Assembly (NCBI GenBank): GCA_029204225.1
Contig: CM055106.1
Coordinates: 46,806,633-46,870,632, forward strand
Length of the DNA: 64,000 nt
Direction: 5' to 3'
DNA from: Diphasiastrum complanatum
Lineage: Eukaryota > Streptophyta > Lycopodiopsida > Lycopodiales > Lycopodiaceae
Part shown: in pieces, positions 21,597 through 31,804 of the stretch
Layout of the letters: every line of letters begins with the position of its first letter
How positions within the stretch are numbered: position 1 is the stretch's first letter
Translations under genes and position numbers: made by a program
Notes under the pieces: model-generated
Told to the model about the DNA's origin: nothing
Databases searched by the model: none
Seen by the model: only the letters and a program-made list of their open reading frames with translations

Positions 21597-23571
21597 CGTA
21601 GAAGGCCGACTGCTCGGGCCCGAGCCGTGGCCTGAACAGGACCCAACCAAGCATTACATTTCTTAAGAACCGAGAAATTTGACCAAAAAATGCTTTGATC
21701 GGAAAGCTCTAAGGTTGAATAAAAGATTATGCAATTTTTTGCACATTAAATTCAACCCGTTAATAGAGCAATTCTAATTGCAACATCTCAATCAAATTTG
21801 TTCTTAAGTGGATTAAAATTCCCACTCATTCTTTTCATCTGTTACTCAAGGAATGTTAGGCCAAGTCCTACAATCCTTACAGTGACCGAAAACATTAAGA
21901 AAAGAATGAAGAAAAATGTCAGTTGGACTTTGTACTATAAAGTTCGAATTTAAAGGCATTCATGTGAACTTTGATAGTACCGATACGTGGGACTCAAACA
22001 TTATATGAGTCATTTGTCGGATCTAGAGACTTTAAAATTCTATATGAGACAAATAGATTCCAAAGAAATTAAGCAATTCTTGGATGATCTGATCGGGTTG
22101 TGGAGGGTCTTCTTGGAGGAAGAACTTGTGGTAAAAGATGCATGCAATTCCAAAAGGAAGATCTGAAACTAACTGGATGGAGTTGACCATAGTACAATCA
22201 TAAATTTTGAATGATGCATAATACTATCTGTCACAAAAGGATGTTTTGTTCGAAATTTGAGGTATTGGTTATGACCCCTTATGAATATCTCAAATTTACA
22301 AAAACAGATGCATGGTTACTAAATCTTTCTCCTAATATGTCACATGAATGGTTACTAAATGGTTACATGAATGGTTACTAAATCTTTCTCCTAATATGTC
22401 ATTCCTCCTTGAATATTCAATAAATCTTTTTTTGATTATACGGGTCAATTTTCTATAATGGTAACAAAGACAATCTTTGGATAAGTCATTCAGAAAAGTG
22501 TGTTGGGACATTAAGTGTATTCGGTTACGTTGATGCAACACCTTTCTTGACTTTCAAGATTTTTTGAAATTATTCTTTGAAATTTCACCTAGGCATGATA
22601 TGCACCCCTTGGAAACTCGTGAGGTTTCCTATTAAAAGGGAGAGAAGTAGAAAGAATAGAAAGTTATCTAGGAGAAACATATATTGCGTAGATTCTAGGA
22701 GGAATCCGTAATACAAATAGATGAGGAACATGTTTTAAGAATTAGGATCAACAGGATATTTTGATATTTCAAGAATTTTCTAAGGATTGTAGTAGATATC
22801 TAGTTAGAAGATGTGAGGGAAGAAAGATTAGGAAACATTCTTGTAGTAGAAGAAATTGTTGATTACAAATCCGATTGATTTGTATCAAAATTAGTGAGTT
22901 CTATTACAAGTAGTGGTTTGTTGAGACTAGTTCCTTACGAGTTGTGATTAGTTTGATCTTAGTGTGAACTAGGATCTGGGAGTTGATGCAAGGAATGAAA
23001 TTCACTCTAAAAATATATTCTTTTGTTGTATTTGAGAGCCAATAAATCAAAGAGAGCTTGTTCAAGTGGTCTTGAATGGAGTCAATGAGGACTATTTCAA
23101 TCTAGTCCAATATTATGCCATCTAAGAGAACCTTCCTACTATGGAATGCCTACAAGGAGTCCTTGTAGCTGAGGAGAGTAGGCAAGCCAATGTCATATCT
23201 ATAATGGGACAAATCCTCCTCAAAGATGGAGGAGATGACAGAACACTATTCATCCATGGGAAAGACAAGGGAAAGGAAAAAGGAGCATTTAAAAAGAAGG
23301 CCGAGCATCTCAAGGAGGATGGTGATGATCATCATTCATCTTCATCAACAACTAAGACAGAAGGACAAATCCACACTAAAGTGCTACTTTTGTGTCAAGA
23401 AAGGGCACTTTTCTTGTGAGTGCTTCAAGAAGAAAAGAGCACAAGAAAGCAAGCCATCATCACAAATGAAGGAGAGGAGAGTGATCAAGAGGAATCACTC
23501 ATGACATCCATTTTTTCATCCTCAAGCTTCAAAGGAGTGGATTGATAGTGGAGCTAGATCCCACATGACCA

Positions 23572-24327
23572 ATGAAAAGAAAATTCTCTAAAATTTCCTC
23601 TAATAATGCAACTAAGAAGTATATTTTTATAGCAAATGATCATGAATGCAAGATAGAAGGGGTAGGATGTGTTCCTATGGTTCTTGGATCGTCCAAGATC
23701 TTGCAACTTGATGATGTATTGTATGTGCCTAACATCACTAAAAGCTTGTTAAGTGTTGGGAATATGTTGGTGAATAGTGGATTTCAAGTTGAATTTGATG
23801 TGAATGCTTGCTTTATCAAGAGGGGTGGAGAGATGATTGTAAGGGGAACAAGATTTCTAAGATGCACATGTGGAATTTTGATGGCCAATGAGGAGCTCTC
23901 TCAAGTTGAACTTTGGCACAAAAGGTTGGGCCATCCCAACTTCAAAGCTATGGAGACAATGTGTAGAGATGCAAAAGTCCTTGGATTGCCAAAGATCTTG
24001 ATGAAGAATGGTGAGACATGTGAAGCTTGTGCTCTGGAAAAAGCACACAAGATGACTTCTCCTAGAATCTCCTTTAATAGATCATCTCAAATTTTGTATC
24101 TAATCCACTTGGATGTGCACTTTTTATGTAGTCAAAACAATGGAGGAGTAACTATGTTTGTCACATTTATTGATGATGATGATAGATACACTTGGATATA
24201 TCTCTTATCTTCTAGACCTATGGTGTTTGAGCCTTTTTTGAATTTCAAGGTCCTTGTGGAGAAGCAATTTAGTACCAAGATCAAGGTGCTAAGGTCGGAT
24301 GGAGGTGGAGAGAGTACATCTCCATGA
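23572..24327 (+). pseudogene. Copia D protease C-terminus, pre-integrase and integrase core
   Basis: A 251-codon frame with LDDVLYVPNITKSLLSVG (end of protease), ELWHKRLGHPNFKAM and CEACALEKAHK (zinc-binding HHCC-like pre-integrase), then LIHLDVH and FVTFIDDDDRYTW holding the first two acidic catalytic positions, then KVLRSDGGGES. The frame breaks before the third catalytic Glu (NGVxER box), which is garbled further on. Confidence 0.85.
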
Positions 24328-24953
24328 GCTTCAAAAAATTTGTGAGCAAAATGGCATCAAGAAGGATTATTCATGGCCCTACAAACCTCAACAAAATAAG
24401 GTGGCCCAGAGGAAAAATGTACTCTCTGTGAATGTGAAAAGGCCTTAAGGATGGATGCTCATCTTCCCAAGTCCTTTTGGGGAGAAGTAATATCTTTTGC
24501 TTTTATCTTTGTAGTAGATCACCAAGTAATGCTCTAGATTGTAAAACACCATATGACTTGACTTGTTGTTTAAGAAGAAAACAAATGTTAGTCATTTGAG
24601 GATCTTTGGATCCATATGCTTTGTGCATGTACCTTTTCATGTAAGAACAAAAAAAGATCCCAATTCAATGAAGGGAATATTTGTTGGTTATTGTTCTTCA
24701 AGCAAAGCTTATAGGGTCTATGTAATCTCTACTTAAAATATTGTAATTAGTAGAGATGTAATTGTTCATGAAGGAAAGATCTTCAAGCTAGATGGAGCAT
24801 CCACAAATTTTCTTGATCAAGCATCTTCTCAACCACAAAGTGTTCAAGTCATTGATGGAGATGGCCCAAGACTTGGAGAGGAGGAATTTCAAGACCTTAT
24901 TTCTCCAAGAAGGTCTTCTAGATGCAAATTCGAGCCTTTGAGGCTCACCTATC

Positions 24954-25691
24954 TTGATAAAAAGGAGGCAAGCTGAAGTTGGTAGCATCTCTAATGCATT
25001 ATTTATTTCCTTTGAAGAATTTTTAAGTGTTCAAGAATCATTAGATTCAAAAGATTGGTATGAAGCCATGACCCTAGAGTACAATGCATTGACTGAAAGT
25101 CATACTTGGCAACTAGTAGACCTTCCATCTAGCAAGAAAGCAAGTGGCTATAAATGGGTGTTTAAAACTAGATCCAATCAAGATGGATCAATCAAAAAAA
25201 ATTTAGGCTCGACCATGTACAAAAGGCTATGCACAAATCAAAGGTTTGGACTACAAGGAGACCTTTTCACCCATGGCCAAGATGACAATAATCAGAATCT
25301 TGATTGCTTTATCTTAACATTTCAATTGGATGGTTTTTTAAATGGATGTGTCTAATGCTTTCTTGTATGGCTATCTTGAGGAGGAGATCTATATGGAGCA
25401 AGCCAAGGGCTTCATCCACTTGGATTTGAAGACAAAGTGTGCCTACTCAAGAAAAGCTTGTATGGCTTGAAGCAAGCACCAAGATCATGGCATGCTCGGT
25501 TGAATTCCTTCCTTATCTCACTTGGATTTACTCTAAGTGACTCATATCCTTCATTGTACTTTAAATTTTATGATGGTGATATAGTTATTCTCTCATTGTA
25601 TGTAGATGATATCTTTTTTTGTGGAAACAATGTTGATCTAATTGATAAACCAAGATGGTATTGTGTAGGGAATTCAAAATGCAAGGTCTAG
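24954..25691 (+). pseudogene. Copia D reverse transcriptase
   Basis: Two frames (24954-25355 and 25437-25691) cover RT from DWYEAMTLEYNALTES and YKWVFKTRSN to CLLKKSLYGLKQAPRSW and LYVDDIFFCG. The YVDD active-site box is intact, but stops and frameshifts near 25190-25420 remove the first catalytic Asp region. Confidence 0.8.
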
Positions 25692-25849
25692 GATCCTTGC
25701 ACTATATTTTGGGCATTGAGGTAGTTAGAGGTTGCAATTTTTGTCTTCATATGTCAATCCAAATGTGCTACTTCAATTTTTAAAAGTTCAATATGGATAT
25801 GTGCAAATTGGAGATGGTCATTTCATGGCTCCCAAAGAAGCAAGATACA

Positions 25850-26035
25850 TATGGATCCATGAATGCCTTGATCTTTAGACTAAGCAATGCACAAAATTTA
25901 CGGTGTGCATCAATGTTCAAAGCCTTGGTAAACACATCTGCGATCATGTTTTGCGTCCACAGTACGTTCAGTTTACCTCTCTGTCAAGAATCTTACTCCT
26001 TACATAGTGATGCCATCTCTAGTCGTATCTAATAA
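25850..26035 (-). pseudogene. Copia RNase H C-terminus, inverted fragment
   Basis: On the minus strand: HHYVRSKILDREVKL, then NMIADVFTKALNIDAHRKF and LSLKIKAF, the C-terminal end of copia RNase H (compare DIFTKALSLDTHKRF in the element at 53195-57053). It abuts copia D tail to tail. Confidence 0.7.
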
Positions 26036-26980
26036 ATTTTTTAAAGAAAAAGAGCAAGCTTATGCAAGTTAAATTTTTACCCAACAAATAGTTAGTTAAA
26101 TTAATTATTACAAATAGAATAATTTTGGTAGACATTGTATGTTGTTTTCAAAGACAATTATATATCTTTTGAACTAGTTGACTGAAACCCAAAAACAAAT
26201 AACCATTTAGAGTTTTCTATTCTTTTGAATTAAGTATAAAACCTTGAAAATTTCAAGAAATATGACTAACTTATATTGTCTTATTGTGTCAATATTATCT
26301 AGTTAGAATTTTCTTTTAACTACATTTACTTTTTCCCATTGTAGATGATCTATCATATCTCTGCATTGTAGATGATCTATCATATCTCTGTTATTGCAAA
26401 GGATTGATTTTTTCATGATAACATGAAATACAACAAATCTAAATAGGAGATTGAATATTTTCTTCATAAAAAAATATGTTGATGACATCAAGGTGTAGTG
26501 ATAGGCTATAGTAACAACTATATTATCTAAGCACATGAGATAATCAAAATGGTTACAACTTTTACTCAAAAATCACACTATATGTTAGAGTGTGACATAT
26601 TTATGAAAAACTCAAGTAGAAAAGTATATGATAAAATAATTTTTCTTGTTCAGTTGAACGTAGAAAGAAAAGTTTATTGAAGCAAAGTGGGTCCAAGTTC
26701 CAACCGAAGATCATTTTAAACTAGCCAAGTCAAAGGCACAAGTAAATGTTATAGCTTCATTGTTGTTTACAAGATCATTTATTATTTTGGTTTCATCCAA
26801 CTTATGTTTTGTGCATCACATCAAATTATCTTTAAAACTACTCAAATTCATTCCATAATCACTTTCTTGGCTAGTGGTATGAAATGTGAAAGATTTCAGA
26901 TCATTATGATCCAATCTACTTGAATGATCTTTGGTTAGAAAGAGAAATACACTAACAATCTCACCAATGTAGAAAAATCA
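26036..26980. other. Unassigned AT-rich sequence
   Basis: No coding or RNA feature recognised. A 27-bp phrase, GTAGATGATCTATCATATCTCTG, recurs side by side near 26342-26392. Confidence 0.4.
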
Positions 26981-26999
26981 GCATCTACACACAAAATGA

Positions 27000-27533
27000 G
27001 ATGCAAACACTAATAGAACTTGACCAAACTTGAATGAAATGATAAAGTACTGTTGCTGTCCATACAAAACCAGCAAGCTATTGTATTTCACACGTGCGGA
27101 TCCAAAAATAGCAAATATAGATCATTCTACACATAGAATTGCAAGCAATCAACAAGATAGTGCACCAATGGATAGTAAACCCAAAAGAACCATGTATAAG
27201 CATGAAATGAGATAGAGAAGAGAGAAGATAACTCTCTCCACAAGTTACAACTTTTTATAGCAGGTCCAAACCCTATTTAACCACTTGGCTTTCCCACCAA
27301 AATGCTAACCCTACTAATTTTGGGTCTAGATTCAATGTACCCATTTATTCAAATTTGAATCTACTCAAACTCGCATTCTAACTTTTCCACACTTTCAAAA
27401 AGTGTTTATTCAGATGAAATTTAGACTGATGAACTTTGAAAAGTCAACCTCTAAGTCTAAAACAAGTTTTGGCCTCAATATGCCAAATATGGAAATATAG
27501 CAAAATATGATGAAACTAGTTGAATCTTTCACA
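27000..27533 (-). repeat. Copia E 3' LTR (inner edge defined, outer edge approximate)
   Basis: On the minus strand the RNase H frame ends and is followed by GAGGGAG (polypurine tract, 27534-27540) and then TGTGAAAGATTC, an LTR start with TG. A TATA box (TATAAAAAG on the minus strand) lies at about 27250-27258. The outer end was not determined. Confidence 0.6.
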
Positions 27534-27735
27534 CTCCCTCTTCAACTAGTTTTAGCATAGACTTTGATAGCACTCCAAGTGAAGTCCTATGCTTCATGAA
27601 CAAGTCTCTTCCCAATGCTTTGGTGAAGATATCAGCTACACATTCCCTTGAAGACACATGTTGAAGCTCCACCTCCTTTGCAATGACTTGCTCCCTCACA
27701 AAGTGATATTGTATCTCAATATGCTAGTTCCTAGC
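27534..27735 (-). pseudogene. Copia E RNase H C-terminus
   Basis: The minus strand reads IEIQYHFVREQVIAKEVEL, then SRECVADIFTKALGRDLF and a stop just before the polypurine tract. This is the canonical C-terminus of copia pol (RYHFVREKV..VADIFTKAL). The upstream catalytic DSKSA-type box is damaged. Confidence 0.75.
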
Positions 27736-27908
27736 ATAGTTTTTTTTTTTACCATAGAACTTTGATCCATCATAAGAATGGCCTTCTTCCTGAGAACAGA
27801 CCTCCTTTCAATGATCATGTAATGCTCAAAATATAAACAACGATAATTGGTATAGAGAATAGTGTCCACTTCAAGATGTTTCACTATTTCTTACATCAAT
27901 TTTACATA

Positions 27909-28448
27909 TCAAGATGTAACTAGAACATGAAGAATCAAATAGAATGTAAATGAAATGATTCCACCATGCTTCCAACTCTGGACTCTGGAAAAATACAGCA
28001 AACAATAATAAATGTGAGTGATCAACATTCGCTTGCATGTCTCCTCCTCCTTTGTCCTTTGTTGCCAGTATCCACCATGATACTCCATGATTGAGCTCCC
28101 ATTTCCATCTTGCCACAAGATGTCATCATCCCTTGATGACTTGGTCATGAATAAGTGACATAATGAACCTCCAATAGCTTCATTTCCATCAGCAAAACCA
28201 GCCAAGAATGCTAGTACAAATCCAACATCAAAACAATGCTCACCAATGTAGCTAGGTTTACCATATCTTGACAATTTGCACACATCCACATGAAATTGCT
28301 CAAACATGAGACAGAACAAGTAAAGTAGACTTGAAAAACACTTCCTTGATGTTCCTTTGACCTTACTTGAGTCTTCAATATGCTGCAAAAACAGATCCAT
28401 AACACCTTTGCCAATTACCTCTCCTTTGATGCTCTTGACTAGCTCCAA
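27909..28448 (-). pseudogene. Unidentified 179-codon frame inside copia E
   Basis: This open frame lies between the linker/RT start and RNase H of copia E, where RT should be, and on the same strand. It contains DLFLQHIEDSSKVKG, YIGEHCFDVGFVLAFLAGF and GNEAIGGSLCHLF, none of which I recognise as RT or RNase H. It could be badly diverged copia sequence, inserted non-copia DNA or captured host sequence. A few residues in common with transposon families may be chance. Confidence 0.3.
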
Positions 28449-28547
28449 ATTGCCATCCCTTTTGACTAGTTGAAGCCCTTTGAGATCAACCTCTTGATCT
28501 TCAACTTAACCATCAAAGTCATTGAATTTTTTTTCTTTCCAGATCCA

Positions 28548-28940
28548 TTACTTGATTTTACATCCATCCACTTGCATAGCTCCATGTACACAAGAAGATC
28601 CTCCAAAAGATGTTCCACTCTTCATAAGAGCTTGATACTCAAGATCCATTGCTGGGATCCACTCCTCTTCTTTCCTTGCTTGATCTATACTTGTAGGCTC
28701 ATCCAAAGAGGTTAGGAAAGCAACATAATTTCCAGAAACTACTTGCTTACCCTTTTGATCATATGTGAGCCTTGAAGATACTTGTCTTTCTCTTGATGTT
28801 CTCCTTGGCTTTTGACTTGATGAAGGTCCATCATCATCACCATCCAAAGTAGGATCCTTCTCATCAACATGATAATCATGATGTATGTTCGAGCAAAGAT
28901 GGACCTATGCATTTGCACTGGAGGAGTCAACACAGATCTA
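28548..28940 (-). pseudogene. Copia E linker and start of RT
   Basis: The minus strand has a serine-rich linker (PSSSQKPRRTSRERQ) followed by FLTSLDEPTSIDQARK and WIPAMDLEYQALMKSGT, the conserved lead-in to copia RT (EPxSxxEAxxxxxWxxAMxxEYxAL). The frame is lost after this point. Confidence 0.75.
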
Positions 28941-28988
28941 TTAAATTTGGTAAGCCAATTTTATTGCCTAGTTAAAATTTCTCTTATG

Positions 28989-28990
<2 letters not shown>

Positions 28991-29034
<44 letters not shown>
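28991..29034. repeat. (GT)n microsatellite
   Basis: About 22 uninterrupted GT units. Confidence 0.95.
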
Positions 29035-29036
<2 letters not shown>

Positions 29037-29544
29037 ACCGGGGGTTTACCGTTAGTTGAGCCAAAACGTCTAAGCAATGAGTTAATTTCTTAGTGATGGT
29101 CATTGCCCACCTCCATTTTATGTAAAGGACCAGCTTTCAAAGACAAGTCCAAACAGACCCATCCTCCACTTATTGTTGGATTTTCAATGCGGCTTTTTCA
29201 ATAAGAGCTTTTGGCAATCTTAGTTGCTTGTGTAGTTACTTTTGATAATTACCTAATGATTTTGCTCAACTCCCAAACAGATTTTGTACTCCACAAAGTG
29301 ATATCAACTATGAAAAGACTAATTTGCAATGACAAAAACATTCTACATTTGTTTTTAGAACAAAAGATTATTGTCACAATAAGATAGTATAAAAAAAAAT
29401 TAATACAAGAAGTTGTGTTGATATGTTTTCTTTTGTAAAAGCCCCATATCTATGATTGTCATTTCAATGACATGCACAAATTCTTGTGAAAAGCTCTATT
29501 TTTTAAAATGAAGAGGATGAATGTAGTAAGTGTAATCAATACAA

Positions 29545-29698
<154 letters not shown>

Positions 29699-29720
29699 GT
29701 TAGCGAAGCACAATCAATCC

Positions 29721-29900
29721 AATAACCGACCTCTATCGGGATTAGTATTTTGTCATATAGACTCTAATGAACATTAGAACGCATGATCTAAAGAGACCTA
29801 TCACCATACCAATACCCGACCTCTATCGGAATTAGTATTTTGTCATATAGATCCCAATGAACATTACAACGCATGATCTAAAGAGACCTATCACCATACC
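29721..29900. repeat. 90-bp tandem duplication beside the (TC)n tract
   Basis: Two 90-bp copies start at 29721 and 29811. Each contains CCGACCTCTATCGG, a 14-bp near-palindrome, and ends ..TATCACCATACC. Only a few substitutions separate them. Confidence 0.85.
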
Positions 29901-30659
29901 AAATCATATTAATGTGTTGTTTCCTAAACCAAAAGTAATGTAGCACTTGCTATTCAAAATTTATGCATCCACGATGAATGACTATTCAGATCTTTGGATT
30001 ATAAAATCATGCTAGAAATTCAAGTAGATTCTAAGCTTCATCAGAAGTTAGGAGTTTAAAGTTTGGACCACTAATTGTATAGGAGGTAAGGCCCAAATTA
30101 CTCAATTTGAATAAGATGCAACTAGAATTGAGTATGAGTCATAAATTGTTGGCTATGAAAATAGGTCAAACTATTCAATTTCATCGATAATGATTAAGGG
30201 GGTAAAATTTTTAGCTATATATTGACCAAACACGTAATTAGTGTGCTTCTTGATAATGATAACTATTTTTAATTTTTTGCTTGATTTCAATGACTTGTAA
30301 ACAATACAAAAGAAATGTGAGGCGTTAGAAAAAATGAGGTGACCTCAACAACCAATTGCACTCTACATTGTAACCTTATTGCCCTTGTTTCAATGAAATT
30401 AGCCACATTTTTTTCACTGGCCATTTTTTGGCAATATTGAAAGCCGACTGCCATGAAGTGATCAAACCTTACTCCATACGTAGTTTATATATTACTACTC
30501 TAAAGTGTATGGAGCAATCAAAATTCTCATGACACACGTCTCGAGACAACAAGTTTTTTGTTTAGTTGTAAAAGGTAGGTCACTTTATGCGTGGGAGCAT
30601 TTGATTGATTTTGTACGTGGGAGCATCGATTATCGAGGACCATAGCGTCCATTTTTTGT

Positions 30660-31020
30660 TTATGTTTCTCGTGTGAATGCATTGATTTTGAGGGTGGCAT
30701 GCATTTCATGTGTGGGATTTAGACCTAGTCCTTGCAGGCATTGCCTAAGCATCTGGGCTTCTAATTGACGGAACATTGTATTTAAAAAGAACGCAAAGAC
30801 ATTGCGAAAACAAAGCAAAGAAATATTATGCAATGTGAATGAATGAATGCATTGCTTTGGGAGTGGCATGCATTTTGTGTGTGAGCTAAATTTGGTGCTT
30901 GTAAGCATTGCCCGCACATTTGGGCCTCTAATCAATTGAACAATGTATGTAAAAAATGGCAAAGATATTGCAAAAACAGAGCAAAGAAATATTTTATCAT
31001 GTGCGAATATGCGAATACAT
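30660..31020. repeat. About 170-bp tandem repeat, two diverged copies
   Basis: The phrases GAATGCATTG, GGCATGCATTT, GCATTGCC, GAACAATGTAT and CAAAGCAAAGAAATATT recur in the same order in copies starting near 30675 and 30845. The copies are clearly diverged, so the duplication is older than its neighbours. Confidence 0.75.
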
Positions 31021-31146
31021 CGACTCAAAAGGAAAAATTCAATAACATGATAAATGATGCTCATCTTCAGTAAAAAGCATACTTGGAAAGAAAATAATTG
31101 GTATGGCCTGTTTGAAAAGGAAATTTAAGGTGTTTGTAGAGTAGGT

Positions 31147-31275
31147 CTTCAGTAGAGTAGTGCCCATGAACAACTATTGTGTTTCATGATTAAAAACAGG
31201 TAAAACTCCTACTCTTCAGTAGAGTAGTGCCCATGAACAACTATTGTGTTTCATGATTAAAAACAGGTAAAACTA
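31147..31275. repeat. 67-bp-period exact duplication
   Basis: About 62 bp beginning TCTTCAGTAGAGTAGTGCCC (31146 and 31213) and ending CAGGTAAAACT are repeated without a visible difference, in the 3' flank of the 6PGD gene. Identity suggests a recent event. Confidence 0.9.
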
Positions 31276-31804
31276 ATTAGACAATCATGTCCAACTTACA
31301 AAGGGACACAGAACTCTTACCCCAAACACTGAGCAGTTAATATTTGAAATAAAGGAGCTTGAGGGTCATTCACAGGCTTAACCACTATAGGCATGCAATT
31401 ATGTTAAGGTACCTCCAAACAACCACATTGCTGAAGATAAAACTACATTCAATTTCGCAACAAGAATATATCTAAAAAATTGCTCTTGAACAGAACTGAA
31501 TCAGCATCTCCACTTCTCACGAACTGCATGTGAAGTCCAAGAACTTGAAAACTTCCTAATCATTATGAGAAAAATTTCAAAGGGGAAAAGCTGTCAGAAT
31601 TATTCAAACCATTTCATCTCCTGATTAAACTCTATTACGATCCCACCTACATTGGGATCAAAAATTGCAATAAAGGGAAGTGGCAGCCTTCAATGCCTTA
31701 GCAACTAAAAGTCCCACACCTGAAGTGGAAGGGAAAAAGTAGTTTTTCTGTGGATCGGAAAATCCAGATGATGGAAAGAAAAATATTTGGAACATTGAAA
31801 CAAA

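Larger units (their letters stand above)
20289..23040. other. Sequence behind the primer site, no coding recognised
   Basis: About 2.7 kb with no gag, protease, integrase or RT motif on either strand. It contains a 90-bp tandem duplication (20915-21094), a (CT)n tract (21556-21594) in a GC-rich patch and a small local repeat at 22310-22400. It may be the interior of a non-coding (LARD/TRIM-like) LTR element, or unrelated DNA after a truncation. Confidence 0.4.
23041..25870 (+). mobile_element. Copia D, 5'-truncated and degenerate
   Basis: From left to right: C-terminal gag (VVLNGVNEDYFNLVQ, from 23041), CCHC knuckle CYFCVKKGHFSCEC (about 23382), protease WIDSGARSHMT (about 23540), pre-integrase ELWHKRLGHPNFKAM, integrase (FIDDDDRYTWIYLL), linker, RT (KWVFKTRSNQDGS, SLYGLKQAPRSWH, SLYVDDI), then LGSLHYFLGIEVVRG. 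It ends near 25870, where RNase H sequence on the opposite strand begins. Frameshifts near 24320, 25350 and 25690 and stops make it non-functional. No LTR or primer site of its own was found, so both ends are lost. Confidence 0.85.
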
